NCBI GenBank assembly: GCA_947367855.1
Contig: CANBFE010000001.1
Span: 1 to 64,000 of the forward strand
Origin: an uncultured Lachnospiraceae bacterium
GTDB taxonomy: Bacteria; Bacillota; Clostridia; Lachnospirales; Lachnospiraceae
Reading direction: 5' to 3'
DNA length: 64,000 bases
The translations under genes and the position numbers were made by a program. Under the pieces are notes generated by a model that did no database searches, was not told the DNA's origin, and saw only the letters and a program-made list of their open reading frames with translations. Below are positions 9,936 through 18,784 of the stretch, one piece after another (position 1 is the first letter of the stretch; each line of letters starts with the position of its first letter).

Positions 9936-9978
9936 TAGAAAAACCTGAAAGCATATTTACGAAAGAGAGGGGAAATCA

Positions 9979-10680
9979 GTGCCAAGGATCGGGATATTGT
10001 GCGACCGAGACGAGGAAAGAGAGGAAATCATACATATTATTAAAATGCTGGCAGCAAGAGAGGAATTTGACTGTTCCATATGCAGCGTTGCCCGGGAAGA
10101 AACGGCAGAGTGGAAAGATATATCATGCATAATATTGGCCTGGGAGGATAGAGACAGGGCTTTTCGCTATGCTGAAAAAATTTGGAGCAGAGAGCATTCA
10201 ATGCCGGTTATATACGTTGCATATAGGGTGGAAGATATCATTGCAGCTTTGGGGATGCCTTTTTTTCATACTGTCAGGTTATTTGGATTAGAACAGGATA
10301 TGGAAGCTGCATTTCGCAAAATGGGAAGAGTGCGTCTGTCCGCAGAAGACAAAATTCGGTTTACCCAAAATGGGCAGCTCATGTTAATTCCAACAAGAGA
10401 GATTCTTTATCTGGAAAGTGAGGGACATGAAATTCGTCTGCATTTGGCAACTGACATGGTTATGGTAAAGGAAAATCTGTCGCAGTGCCAGGAAAGACTG
10501 AAGGGTAGAGGTTTTGTCAGAATATATACCAGTTTTCTGGTGAATATGTACCATATCCGTTGCCTGGAGAAGGAAAACGTACTGCTTGACAATGGGGAGT
10601 GTCTGTATGTGAGCCGAAGAAAGTATCCGGAGGTAAAGCTTATGTTTGAAAATTATATACGTCATCTGGATTTTATATGA
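9979..10680 (+). CDS. LytTR-family regulator with a degenerate receiver-like N-terminus
   Basis: The product is 233 aa with a GTG start behind GAGAGGGGAAA. The C-terminal half is a LytTR DNA-binding domain (ILYLESEGHEIRLH, FVRIYTSFLVNMYHI). The N-terminal 110 residues have receiver-like length and begin ILCDRDEE. However, the usual phosphoacceptor Asp strand reads ISCIILAWED and the conserved Lys position cannot be found. Phosphorylation-independent control is therefore likely. No kinase is adjacent. The ABC-2 exporter genes follow 69 bp downstream and are the probable targets. Confidence 0.82.
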   Translation: MPRIGILCDRDEEREEIIHIIKMLAAREEFDCSICSVAREETAEWKDISCIILAWEDRDRAFRYAEKIWSREHSMPVIYVAYRVEDIIAALGMPFFHTVRLFGLEQDMEAAFRKMGRVRLSAEDKIRFTQNGQLMLIPTREILYLESEGHEIRLHLATDMVMVKENLSQCQERLKGRGFVRIYTSFLVNMYHIRCLEKENVLLDNGECLYVSRRKYPEVKLMFENYIRHLDFI

Positions 10681-10749
10681 TACCCCTTTGTGAATCTTAA
10701 TAATATGATTCCATAGTATGAGTAATATTTTAAGAAGGAGGAATGTGAT

Positions 10750-11730
10750 ATGATCATGGTGGAAAACCTGAAAAAGGAGTTTACATATTATAAAAAAATG
10801 ACAGGGATCAAAGGCTCCCTGCATAATATATTTCACAGGGAGTCACTGACAAAAGAAGCGGTTCGGGATATTTCCTTTTCCGTGGAGAGCGGTGAGATGA
10901 TAGGTTTTTTAGGGCCCAACGGGGCAGGGAAGACTACCACGCTGAAGATGCTTTCGGGTATTCTGTATCCCACAGGCGGCAGGATTGAGGTGGACGGGTT
11001 CATTCCCTGGGAACGCAAAAACGAATTTAAAAGGCGTATTTCTATTGTCATGGGGCAGAAAAACCAGCTCTGGTGGGATCTGCCGGCCAGTGACAGCTTT
11101 TATCTGAACAAATGTATTTTCGGAGTGGACGATGGTTCTTACAGGGATATCATAACAGAGTTATCCGAGCTGTTGGATGTGAAGGAGCTTCTGAATGTGC
11201 AGGTGCGGCGGCTTTCCCTTGGCGAGCGGATGAAAATGGAAATTCTGGCAGCCCTGATTCATCGGCCGGATATCCTCTTTCTGGATGAACCTACCATTGG
11301 GTTGGATATTTTGTCCCAGAAAAAGATCAGGGAATTTTTAAAGATATATAATGAACAGTGGAAGACCACGGTTATCATTACAAGCCATTATATGGCGGAT
11401 ATTGAGGCCCTTTGTGACAGAGCTGTCATTATCAACCAGGGGCAGCTTGTGTATGATGGAAAGTTGGCAGATATGAACCAGGTTCTGGGAAAGAGGAAGC
11501 TGCTTTCTGTGAAGACTTCCGATGCAGTGGATATAGGGGCATGGAAAACCTTCGGCATGGTCAGGGAAGTGAGCGCTGCAGGCGCGGTCCTGGAGGTTCC
11601 ACAGGAAAAGGTAAAGGAAGTTCTCAATGCAGTTCTGTCAGAACTTCAGGTAGATGACTTTACGGTAACGGAGATTCCGATCGAGGAGAGTATAGCCCGC
11701 TTTTATCAGAAGGAGGTGGTGATGCCGTGA
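10750..11730 (+). CDS. ABC-2 type exporter ATP-binding protein
   Basis: The product is 326 aa; AAGGAGG lies 8 bases before the ATG. It has Walker A (GPNGAGKTTTLKML), the signature LSLGERMKMEI, Walker B (ILFLDEPTIGLD) and a switch His in TSHYMAD. A C-terminal regulatory tail of about 80 residues is typical of DrrA/NatA-like proteins that pair with two separate permeases. The next gene starts at GTG inside its stop codon (4-bp overlap). The substrate is not predictable. Confidence 0.88.
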   Translation: MIMVENLKKEFTYYKKMTGIKGSLHNIFHRESLTKEAVRDISFSVESGEMIGFLGPNGAGKTTTLKMLSGILYPTGGRIEVDGFIPWERKNEFKRRISIVMGQKNQLWWDLPASDSFYLNKCIFGVDDGSYRDIITELSELLDVKELLNVQVRRLSLGERMKMEILAALIHRPDILFLDEPTIGLDILSQKKIREFLKIYNEQWKTTVIITSHYMADIEALCDRAVIINQGQLVYDGKLADMNQVLGKRKLLSVKTSDAVDIGAWKTFGMVREVSAAGAVLEVPQEKVKEVLNAVLSELQVDDFTVTEIPIEESIARFYQKEVVMP

Positions 11731-12524
11731 GCAGTTACCGTTGCGTATTTTTGATGGGGGTGGAGCAGGCGTTGGAATACCGGGTCAGTTTCTTCTTAAG
11801 TATGCTCAGCGCGGTATTTCCCATTATCATTCAGACTACCATGTGGAATTATCTGTACAGGCATTCGGACGCGGCTGCCGTATTCGGATATCAGCAGGGT
11901 GAGATTCTGCTCTATACCCTTCTGGCCACAATTGTATCCCAGTTGGTGAGCACCGGGTTTGAAGGAGAGATGAACAGCGACATTAAGATGGGAGGATTGA
12001 ATAAGTACCTGGTGCGTCCTGTAGGATATAAGGGATATCGCTTTTTCCGGTTTATCGGACAGAAAATTCCAAGAGTGATGGTGGTTGCGCCTGTGATGGC
12101 GGTTATCCTTGGTATGGCGTTCTGGCAGGGGATGCCGGTTTCGGCAGGAAGGGTTCTTGCCTTTCTGGTAAGTCTGGGGCTGGGGCTGATATTAAACTTT
12201 TCCATATTTTACTGTATTGGACTGTTGGGTTTCTGGCTGACGGATGTGGACAAGCTGTTCGGCACAATCAGCATTGTATTGACAGTGGTAAGCGGCGGCG
12301 TTTTTCCGTTGGATATTTTCGGAGGGGTGGTTGAGACTCTGGTGAATCTGCTGCCTTTTGGCTATACAACCCAGTTTCCGGTGAATATTGTGAATGGACG
12401 GTTTGGATGGGAGCGCATGGGAGTGGGATTTTTCTTTCAAATTGGGTGGATTTTTGTCTTTGTCTGTCTGGGAAAATATATGTGGCGGCATGGTGTGAAG
12501 CGGTATGCCGCAGTAGGGGGATGA
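11727..12524 (+). CDS. ABC-2 family transporter permease
   Basis: The product is 265 aa with a GTG start overlapping the ATPase stop. Six hydrophobic segments can be seen. The sequence resembles the DUF990 branch of ABC-2 permeases, which usually occur as two adjacent paralogues with one ATPase, as here. It forms one half of a heterodimeric membrane channel with the product of 12574-13371. Confidence 0.82.
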   Translation: MSSYRCVFLMGVEQALEYRVSFFLSMLSAVFPIIIQTTMWNYLYRHSDAAAVFGYQQGEILLYTLLATIVSQLVSTGFEGEMNSDIKMGGLNKYLVRPVGYKGYRFFRFIGQKIPRVMVVAPVMAVILGMAFWQGMPVSAGRVLAFLVSLGLGLILNFSIFYCIGLLGFWLTDVDKLFGTISIVLTVVSGGVFPLDIFGGVVETLVNLLPFGYTTQFPVNIVNGRFGWERMGVGFFFQIGWIFVFVCLGKYMWRHGVKRYAAVGG

Positions 12525-12573
12525 ATCGAATTTATGCAGAAAGGAATGGGATTTGCATAATCCTGGGTAGAAA

Positions 12574-13371
12574 ATGAAAAAGATTGGACGTTACCTTAAG
12601 CTTATGGGAGTTTTTGCGAAATATTCCCTGATGTCCGCCCTGGAATACCGCATTAATTTCGTCGCCGGAGTGACTGTGGAGATGGGGTGGATGATTATCA
12701 AGCTGCTGTACGTGGCTGTTATTTATAAGGCGGGGACCAATATCGGCATACTGACACCGGATCATATTCTGTTGTTTGTTGGAACTTATGTGCTGATGAC
12801 GGGAATTTACATGCTGTATTTCGGAAATTTTGTATCTTTGCCCGGGATGGTGCAACAGGGGGAATTGGACCTGTACATTGTAAAGCCGGTGTCACTGCAG
12901 TTTCTTGTAACAATGCGGAGACTTGATTTCGCTTTTCTGCTGCCGGATTTTGTGGCAGGTGTGGTAATGATTGTTCTCGGCTGGCATCTGGCAGGGCTTC
13001 CGGTGGGAGTAGTCCCCATAGCGGGATTTGTTTTTTTCCTGGTCTGTGGATGTCTTCTGACCTATAGTATGTTTTTACTGCCGTATATTTTGAGTTTCTG
13101 GATTATTTCCGTTGGCGGTATTGTGGATATCAGCAATGCTCTGTGGGACTTCAACAATATGCCCTCCATGATGTACGGGAAATGGTTTCGGCGGATCGGA
13201 ACTTATATTTTACCGGTTTTTGTGATAACGAATTTTCCGGGTTTGTTTTTGATGGGGGAATTGTCGGTATGGGCCTGCGCATGGGGAGCCGGGGTGCCTG
13301 TTTTGTTTTTTGTCCTGTCCCGCATTTTATGGAAATTTTCCCTGAAAAAGTATAGCAGTGCAAGCTCCTGA
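12574..13371 (+). CDS. ABC-2 family transporter permease, second subunit
   Basis: The product is 265 aa, about the same length as its upstream partner, with six predicted membrane helices. It begins MKKIGRYLKLMGVFAKYS, and the ALEYRI stretch near residue 23 parallels ALEYRV in the partner, indicating paralogy. The 49-bp gap suggests a single transcript. The 62-bp region to the convergent exporter at 13434 holds a GC-rich imperfect inverted repeat (13374-13398) without a T-run. Confidence 0.82.
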   Translation: MKKIGRYLKLMGVFAKYSLMSALEYRINFVAGVTVEMGWMIIKLLYVAVIYKAGTNIGILTPDHILLFVGTYVLMTGIYMLYFGNFVSLPGMVQQGELDLYIVKPVSLQFLVTMRRLDFAFLLPDFVAGVVMIVLGWHLAGLPVGVVPIAGFVFFLVCGCLLTYSMFLLPYILSFWIISVGGIVDISNALWDFNNMPSMMYGKWFRRIGTYILPVFVITNFPGLFLMGELSVWACAWGAGVPVLFFVLSRILWKFSLKKYSSASS

Positions 13372-13433
13372 CAGCAGTGCGGGCAAAGCCTGCACTGGCA
13401 GGAACCTGCAGGATAACAGCGGTGCGGGTCATG

Positions 13434-15239
13434 CTAAGCATAATACTGCGCCTGGGCATGCCACATCTCGTAATATTTTCCGGTTTCCTCTGCAAGGAGT
13501 TCCTGGTGGGTTCCGGTCTGGACGATTCTGCCCTCGTGGAACACCAGGATTCTGTCGCAGAGTCTGCAGGAGGACAGGCGGTGGCTGATATAGATGGTGG
13601 TTCTGTCTCCTGCGATCCGGTCAAATTTTTCATAAATTTCCGCTTCCGCAAGGGGGTCCAGGGCAGCGGTGGGTTCATCCAGGATGATGAAGGGGGTGTC
13701 CCGGTACAGCGCCCGGGCAAGGGCGATTTTCTGGGCTTCCCCGCCGGATAACTCCACACCGTCTGCGTCAAAATCCTTATAGATGGGGGTTTCCAGTCCC
13801 CTAGGCATCTCACGGTACCGCTTTCCGAACCCAGTCTCCTCCAACAGCCCCCTGGCCCGCTCTTCATCCCAGGAGGCGCTGCAGGACACATTGTTTCCCA
13901 GGGGAACCGCAAGCAGGTTATAGTCCTGGAAAACCACGGAGAAAATGTCCAGGTACTGGCGGTAATCGTATTTGCGGATATTGAAATCATTCATGATGAT
14001 CTCTCCTTCCGTGGGTTCATAGAGGCGGCAGAGGAGTTTTATGAAGGTGGTTTTGCCGCTTCCGTTCATGCCTACCACAGCCAGACGCTCTCCGGAACGC
14101 AGGTCCAGATTGATGTTGCGCAGGGCAAAGCTGCGGCTGCCCGCGTACCGGAAGCTGACGTTGCGGAAGGTGATGTCAAATTGCCTGTCGCTGCGCTTTT
14201 CCACGGCCAGGCTGCCCTGGTACATATCGTTTTTGATGTCAAAGAAGGCAAGGTAGTCTGCCAGGAATTTTTCGTTTTGCCAAATCCTGCCGGGAATATC
14301 CAGAAGCGTCTGAATACATTCCGTCAATCTCCCCAGATAACTTACATATTTGATGATGCTTCCCACAGGGAAGGCGCCCAGTGCGCAGTAATAGCACACG
14401 ATGAGATAGGAGAAGCCTGTTGTCAGCCAGAAAAAGACCGTTCCGGGAACCGTGACAAAACAGAAGATTTTATGTTGGGTATCCATGAAAATCTTTCTGT
14501 GTTCCTGGTTGAATTTCCGGAAAAAGCTGTCTATTGTCAGCTGCTGGCGGTATATTCGATTGTCTGTTCCGGATGGAAAAAATCCCCGGCTAAGTCGGTT
14601 TTCCTTCAGCATATGCTTTCCGATATTGTCCCAGAATGCGGCGGTTTTCTGGCCGCCGCGTAGCCGGAAGAGGAAGCCTCCGGCTACGGATGCAGTCAGC
14701 GCTGCCAGGAGCAGCAGACTGGTCCGGGAAAACGGTGCAGCCGCCATCAGGGAAAGCATTTCCCCAAACAGAAAGGCGGAGAAAGCCAGATTTACCAGGC
14801 AGTCCATAAGTATCTCCGCGGTATTTCTCATATTGACGACACCATAGGAATTGATAAACTGGTTTTCGTCTATTTTTCTTCTCATCTGGCGAATGTCCGG
14901 ATTTTCGATCTTGTCGTAGTCCAGGCCCAGGGTTTTGCGGTAAAAGGCCTCCGCCTGGCGGTTTTCCAGAATTTCAAGGGCGGTCTCCACCTGTCTGTCC
15001 AGGACGGCCGTAGCGGAGCGGATCAGCAGGATGCCTGTCAACGCTGCCGCCGCCAGGAAATAAAGTTCCCTTTTTTCCTGTCCCTGGGAAAGCGAGTTGA
15101 TGATCTCCGCAGTCATCCAGAGGTTGAAGTAAAAAGAGATATTATTGAAAATTGTCCGCAGGAAGTATAGGGGGAAGTATTTGGGATTGTAGCTCCTGTA
15201 TTGTCTGAATGCCCTCTTTGTTGCGCTGTGTTTTTTCAT
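13434..15239 (-). CDS. ABC exporter half-transporter (fused membrane and ATPase domains), subunit 2
   Basis: The product is 601 aa from the ATG at 15239, which has AGGAG 7-8 bases upstream; the longer frame to 15344 overlaps the upstream gene. A membrane domain of about 340 residues is followed by an ATPase with Walker A (GMNGSGKTTFIK), LSGGEAQK and FIILDEPTAALD. It has no N-terminal C39 peptidase. It follows 34 bp after a paralogue and the two probably form a heterodimer. Control by the LytTR operator at 17226-17261 is likely. Confidence 0.85.
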   Translation of the reverse strand: MKKHSATKRAFRQYRSYNPKYFPLYFLRTIFNNISFYFNLWMTAEIINSLSQGQEKRELYFLAAAALTGILLIRSATAVLDRQVETALEILENRQAEAFYRKTLGLDYDKIENPDIRQMRRKIDENQFINSYGVVNMRNTAEILMDCLVNLAFSAFLFGEMLSLMAAAPFSRTSLLLLAALTASVAGGFLFRLRGGQKTAAFWDNIGKHMLKENRLSRGFFPSGTDNRIYRQQLTIDSFFRKFNQEHRKIFMDTQHKIFCFVTVPGTVFFWLTTGFSYLIVCYYCALGAFPVGSIIKYVSYLGRLTECIQTLLDIPGRIWQNEKFLADYLAFFDIKNDMYQGSLAVEKRSDRQFDITFRNVSFRYAGSRSFALRNINLDLRSGERLAVVGMNGSGKTTFIKLLCRLYEPTEGEIIMNDFNIRKYDYRQYLDIFSVVFQDYNLLAVPLGNNVSCSASWDEERARGLLEETGFGKRYREMPRGLETPIYKDFDADGVELSGGEAQKIALARALYRDTPFIILDEPTAALDPLAEAEIYEKFDRIAGDRTTIYISHRLSSCRLCDRILVFHEGRIVQTGTHQELLAEETGKYYEMWHAQAQYYA

Positions 15240-15273
15240 GTCTGTTCTCCTGTTTGCGTTCTGCACGGCAGTC

Positions 15274-17109
15274 TCATGCATGGGCTGCGCTGTCTTCTTT
15301 ACCGTCCTGATAGTATTTGCTCTGTACACCGAACATGCAGGCATAGCTGCCGTTTTTCTCCATCAGTTCTTCGTGGGAGCCGATTTCCTTTATCACACCG
15401 TCTTCCAGCAGGACAATCCGGTCACAGAAGCGGGTGGAGGCAAATCGGTGGGAGATATAGACGGAGGTTTTTCCCCGGGTGAGGTTCCGGTACTGCAGAT
15501 ACAGTTTGTTTTCCGCAATGGGGTCAAGGGCGGCGGTGGGTTCGTCCAGGATAAGAATGGGGCTGAACTTGTAGATGGCTCTGGCCAGAACCAGTTTCTG
15601 CATCTCTCCCCCGGAAAAATCCACGCCGTCGTCATAGATTCCCTTTATCAGGTGAGTATCCATTCCACCGGGCAGGTTCCGGACTTTTTCATAGATTCCC
15701 GAAGCCTTCATGGCTGCTGCGGCAGCTTCCCTTGCCCCCGGACGCTCTGAATCCACGCCTGCCACAAACTCAAAAACAGTGAAGGCAATTGGCCGGATTT
15801 CCTGGAAAACTGCGGAAATCAGGGAGTAGTATTCTTCGATATTGTACTCCCGGATATCTCTTCCGTTCACCAGGATTTCGCCCTTGGTGGGTTGAAATAA
15901 TCCGCAGATCAGTTTCACCAGGGTGGTTTTTCCGGAGCCGTTTTGCCCAACCAGAGCCAGTTTTTCCCCTGCTTTTATCTGCAGGCTGATCCCCTTCAGG
16001 GTATCCGTGCAGGCTCCGTCGTATCGGTACCAGACATCCCGCAGCTCAATGGAGACAGGCCCGGAAGGAAGGGGACAGCCCTTTTTATGGTTGAACTTGT
16101 CCGGATAATCGTAGAATTCCCGGTAGCAGGCAATTTTTTCCGCCCGGGTATTCAGCCTGGCCACGTCCCTGATAACGGACTCGAAAAATCCGCCCAGGCT
16201 TAGAAGCATGTTGAAGTAGAAGACAAATTCTCCCACGCTGATACTGCCGTTAAGGTAAAAGCCGATAAGGACAAAATAGGCGGCGCAGTTCTTCACCAGA
16301 TCCATGAGCCAGTACAAAAGCCTGGCCCAAAGCTCCCGCAGGCTGCAGCGTTTGTTCCAGGCCAGAATGAAGTCCTGGTATTCCTGCATCATGTTTTGCA
16401 GCCAGTTTTCCAGGCCGTAGAGTTTGATGTCCTTAGCCGGTGAGAAATCTCCGGAAAGTCCGTTTAGATAGTTTCGTTTTCGAATTTCTTTTTCCCATTT
16501 GTGCTTGTTTTTTTCATAATATACCGCACGCCATCTGGAAGTAAAATAGGATCCCAGGGATACCGCGGCGGTCACCGCCACCAGAACAGGATTCAGCACA
16601 GTCAGCAGCGAGACATAGGCGGCAATGGCTGTCCCATGGTAAAGAACCTGGGACAGATCCTGCCAGAAGAATTCCGCAGAGCAGTTGCCCCTGCAGGCGT
16701 CGTCCCAGGCATAGCCGCTGATTTCCTTAAAGTCCTGCCGAAAGGTATTTTCATAGTCCGTTTCATAATTTTCCCGGGCGCGCATTTGCGCCTGATAGAC
16801 AAATGTGGGATAGTATTTTCTTCCCTGTCTCCGGGAGTCAATGAAGTCCTGGAGCAGATTCAGCAGAATGCGCAAGGCAATGTAGACGGCGCATGTGGCC
16901 AGGAGCTGTCCGAATGCCGCGCCCCTGCCCACAGAGTCAATGAGGAGTCCCGGAAAGGAATCCGCCGCAAGAGAACGCGCTGCCTCCGGCAGGAAGGCTG
17001 CAAAAATGAAAAACAGGAACCATTTATCCAGTTTCCACAGCTGTTTTACGGCCCAGAGAAGGCAGCCCAATGTGGTATATTTATGCTTCTTTGTTTCTTT
17101 TTTCTTCAT
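15274..17109 (-). CDS. ABC exporter half-transporter (fused membrane and ATPase domains), subunit 1
   Basis: The product is 611 aa. The ATG at 17109 is preferred over the one at 17124 because GGAGG lies 8 bases before it. Six membrane helices precede an ATPase domain with GQNGSGKTTLVK, FSGGEMQK and LILDEPTAALD. The absence of a C39 peptidase argues against a processing bacteriocin exporter. The adjacent kinase-regulator pair and the operator upstream suggest quorum- or peptide-responsive expression; the substrate is unknown. Confidence 0.85.
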   Translation of the reverse strand: MKKKETKKHKYTTLGCLLWAVKQLWKLDKWFLFFIFAAFLPEAARSLAADSFPGLLIDSVGRGAAFGQLLATCAVYIALRILLNLLQDFIDSRRQGRKYYPTFVYQAQMRARENYETDYENTFRQDFKEISGYAWDDACRGNCSAEFFWQDLSQVLYHGTAIAAYVSLLTVLNPVLVAVTAAVSLGSYFTSRWRAVYYEKNKHKWEKEIRKRNYLNGLSGDFSPAKDIKLYGLENWLQNMMQEYQDFILAWNKRCSLRELWARLLYWLMDLVKNCAAYFVLIGFYLNGSISVGEFVFYFNMLLSLGGFFESVIRDVARLNTRAEKIACYREFYDYPDKFNHKKGCPLPSGPVSIELRDVWYRYDGACTDTLKGISLQIKAGEKLALVGQNGSGKTTLVKLICGLFQPTKGEILVNGRDIREYNIEEYYSLISAVFQEIRPIAFTVFEFVAGVDSERPGAREAAAAAMKASGIYEKVRNLPGGMDTHLIKGIYDDGVDFSGGEMQKLVLARAIYKFSPILILDEPTAALDPIAENKLYLQYRNLTRGKTSVYISHRFASTRFCDRIVLLEDGVIKEIGSHEELMEKNGSYACMFGVQSKYYQDGKEDSAAHA

Positions 17110-17194
17110 CAGCTCATCCTCCATGCCTGGACTTCTGCGTATGTCTGTATTTTTGCATATGATTGTATTTCCGCATATCTGAAATGCAAGTATT

Positions 17195-17261
17195 AGTATA
17201 GCATGCAGGCAGAAAAAAAGCGCAGTTTGATACCAAATGCGGAAAATTTGATGTCAAATGC
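17195..17261 (-). promoter_or_regulatory. Exporter promoter with predicted LytTR operator (21-bp period)
   Basis: On the minus strand a TATACT -10 box lies at 17200-17195. Upstream, the pattern GCATTTG followed by R-Y-ATCAAA occurs twice (17240-17226 and 17261-17247) exactly 21 bp apart. There is no good -35 box, and the proximal repeat sits where one would be, as at activator-dependent LytTR promoters. The CATTT core is shared with the repeats at 9868-9897. Confidence 0.55.
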
Positions 17262-17304
17262 GCTTCAGGCAGAGCTGCCGGATGCCTGGGGTGAACCGGG
17301 ACGG

Positions 17305-17949
17305 TTACTGGGGCAGCAATACTTCCGTGGAAAAGGCTTCCTCCTCGGAGGCCCTGGTGACATGCCCGCCCAGTTTTTTCACAATGGCGTCCACTCTGTT
17401 AAGCCCCAGACCCCTGCCGTTTCCTCTGGTGGTGCGGAAGTGATTCTTTTTCCGGCCCCCGGCGGTATTTGTCAGGGCGAAATACAGGAAATTCCCTTTC
17501 ATTTCCATATAAATGCGGATCAGCCGTTTCTCCGGGGGCAGCTCCATACAGGCTTCCATGGCATTGTCCAGGAGATTTCCCAGAATGGTACATAAATCCA
17601 GTTCCGGTGTGGTCAGGTGTACAGGAATGCGAACGCTTGTTCTGACCCGAATCTGTCTTTCCCCTGCCAGGGACAGCTTGCTGTTCAAAACGGCGTCCGC
17701 GGCGCTGTTTCCGGTTCTGATCACAGTTTCCACATTGGTCAGGTCCTGGTCCAACATATCCAGATAGCGTTGGATTTCCGCCATCTCTCCCCTGGAGGCA
17801 TGGACTTTCATGGCCTGGATGTGATGCCTGTAATCGTGCCGCCAGCCTCTCATTTTCCCGTACATATTTTCCACTTCGGCGTAGTATTTCTGCAGAAGTT
17901 CCTGCTCAAAGGCGGCAACTTTTTTGGCGATGAGCTTATCTAAAAACAT
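17305..17949 (-). CDS. Soluble GHKL-family sensor kinase (AgrC-like catalytic part)
   Basis: The product is 214 aa from the ATG at 17949 behind GGGAGA. The DHp box reads RGWRHDYRHHIQAM. The GHKL ATPase has the N-box GNLLDNAMEAC and G-box GNGRGLGL. Unlike AgrC, no membrane domain is present; only about 25 residues precede the DHp helix. It may be cytoplasmic or depend on another sensor. It follows the LytTR regulator at 18048 and precedes the exporter operon on the same strand. Confidence 0.8.
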   Translation of the reverse strand: MFLDKLIAKKVAAFEQELLQKYYAEVENMYGKMRGWRHDYRHHIQAMKVHASRGEMAEIQRYLDMLDQDLTNVETVIRTGNSAADAVLNSKLSLAGERQIRVRTSVRIPVHLTTPELDLCTILGNLLDNAMEACMELPPEKRLIRIYMEMKGNFLYFALTNTAGGRKKNHFRTTRGNGRGLGLNRVDAIVKKLGGHVTRASEEEAFSTEVLLPQ

Positions 17950-18047
17950 GATGTTCTCCCTGTTTTGGAATCCGGTTTTCCGGCGTTCTTTTGGGGGTGG
18001 TTCTTCCGTGCAGTCTTCCGGGATATGTCCTGGGCGGCACTGCCGGG

Positions 18048-18749
18048 TCACAGGTATCTGGCCAACGCGCTGTAGATATCCCCATACAGCCCCCTGCGCA
18101 GGGGAAGGGAGTCGCCGTTTGCCATGGTGATCTGGGAGCGTGTGATTTTCTGAATATAGTTCAGGTTTACAACAAAAGAGCGGTGTACCTTAAAAAAAGT
18201 CTGGTCCAACTGTTCCGAAAACCTGCTCAAAGCCATGCGCATCCGGTAGACTTCCTGAAGCGTGTGTACGGCAATATACACATTTTCGGACTCAATATAG
18301 ACAATATCGGCAAGGGGTACCTTTACGCTGCCGTCTTTGTCCGCAACCAGGACGCAGCGCTGCCGGAAAGACAGATTGTAAGCCGCCCTGTCCAGAACCG
18401 GGCAGAGCTTTGCATCATCCACCGGCTTCAGCAGGTAATGGAGGGCGGATACGTCAAATCCGTCGCTGAAATATTCGTAGTATCCGGTGATGAAGATGAT
18501 CTGCAGGGATTTGTTTTCCCGCCTGATCTCTTTTGCCAGTTCCACACCGCTCATTCCCGGCATCTCCACATCCAGTAGCAGGATGTCGAAATCCTTCTCC
18601 TCATCATAATCGAAGAGAAAGGCTTTCGCGTCCGCATATTTTCGGATTTCCGCAAGGCGCCGCGTTTTTCCGGCCCAGGAGGAGGCGATTCCGGCCAGGA
18701 ATTCCCTCTGGCTGCTATCATCGTCGCATATGGCTATTTTCAGGTTCAT
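18048..18749 (-). CDS. LytTR-family response regulator
   Basis: The product is 233 aa from the ATG at 18749, which has an AAAGGA site 10 bases upstream. The receiver carries CDDD, the phosphoacceptor Asp in LLLDVEMPGMSG and Lys in YLLKPVD. The LytTR domain follows (VYIESENVYIAVH, FFKVHRSFVVNLNYI). It is paired with the GHKL kinase downstream and is the best candidate to bind the repeats before the exporter operon. Confidence 0.88.
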   Translation of the reverse strand: MNLKIAICDDDSSQREFLAGIASSWAGKTRRLAEIRKYADAKAFLFDYDEEKDFDILLLDVEMPGMSGVELAKEIRRENKSLQIIFITGYYEYFSDGFDVSALHYLLKPVDDAKLCPVLDRAAYNLSFRQRCVLVADKDGSVKVPLADIVYIESENVYIAVHTLQEVYRMRMALSRFSEQLDQTFFKVHRSFVVNLNYIQKITRSQITMANGDSLPLRRGLYGDIYSALARYL

Positions 18750-18784
18750 ACGGTAAGATTCCTTTTTCCTGCCAGATTTTAATC

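Noticed and set aside
13374..13398. Inverted repeat between convergent genes as terminator
   Set aside because: The stem is imperfect and lacks a T-run on both strands.
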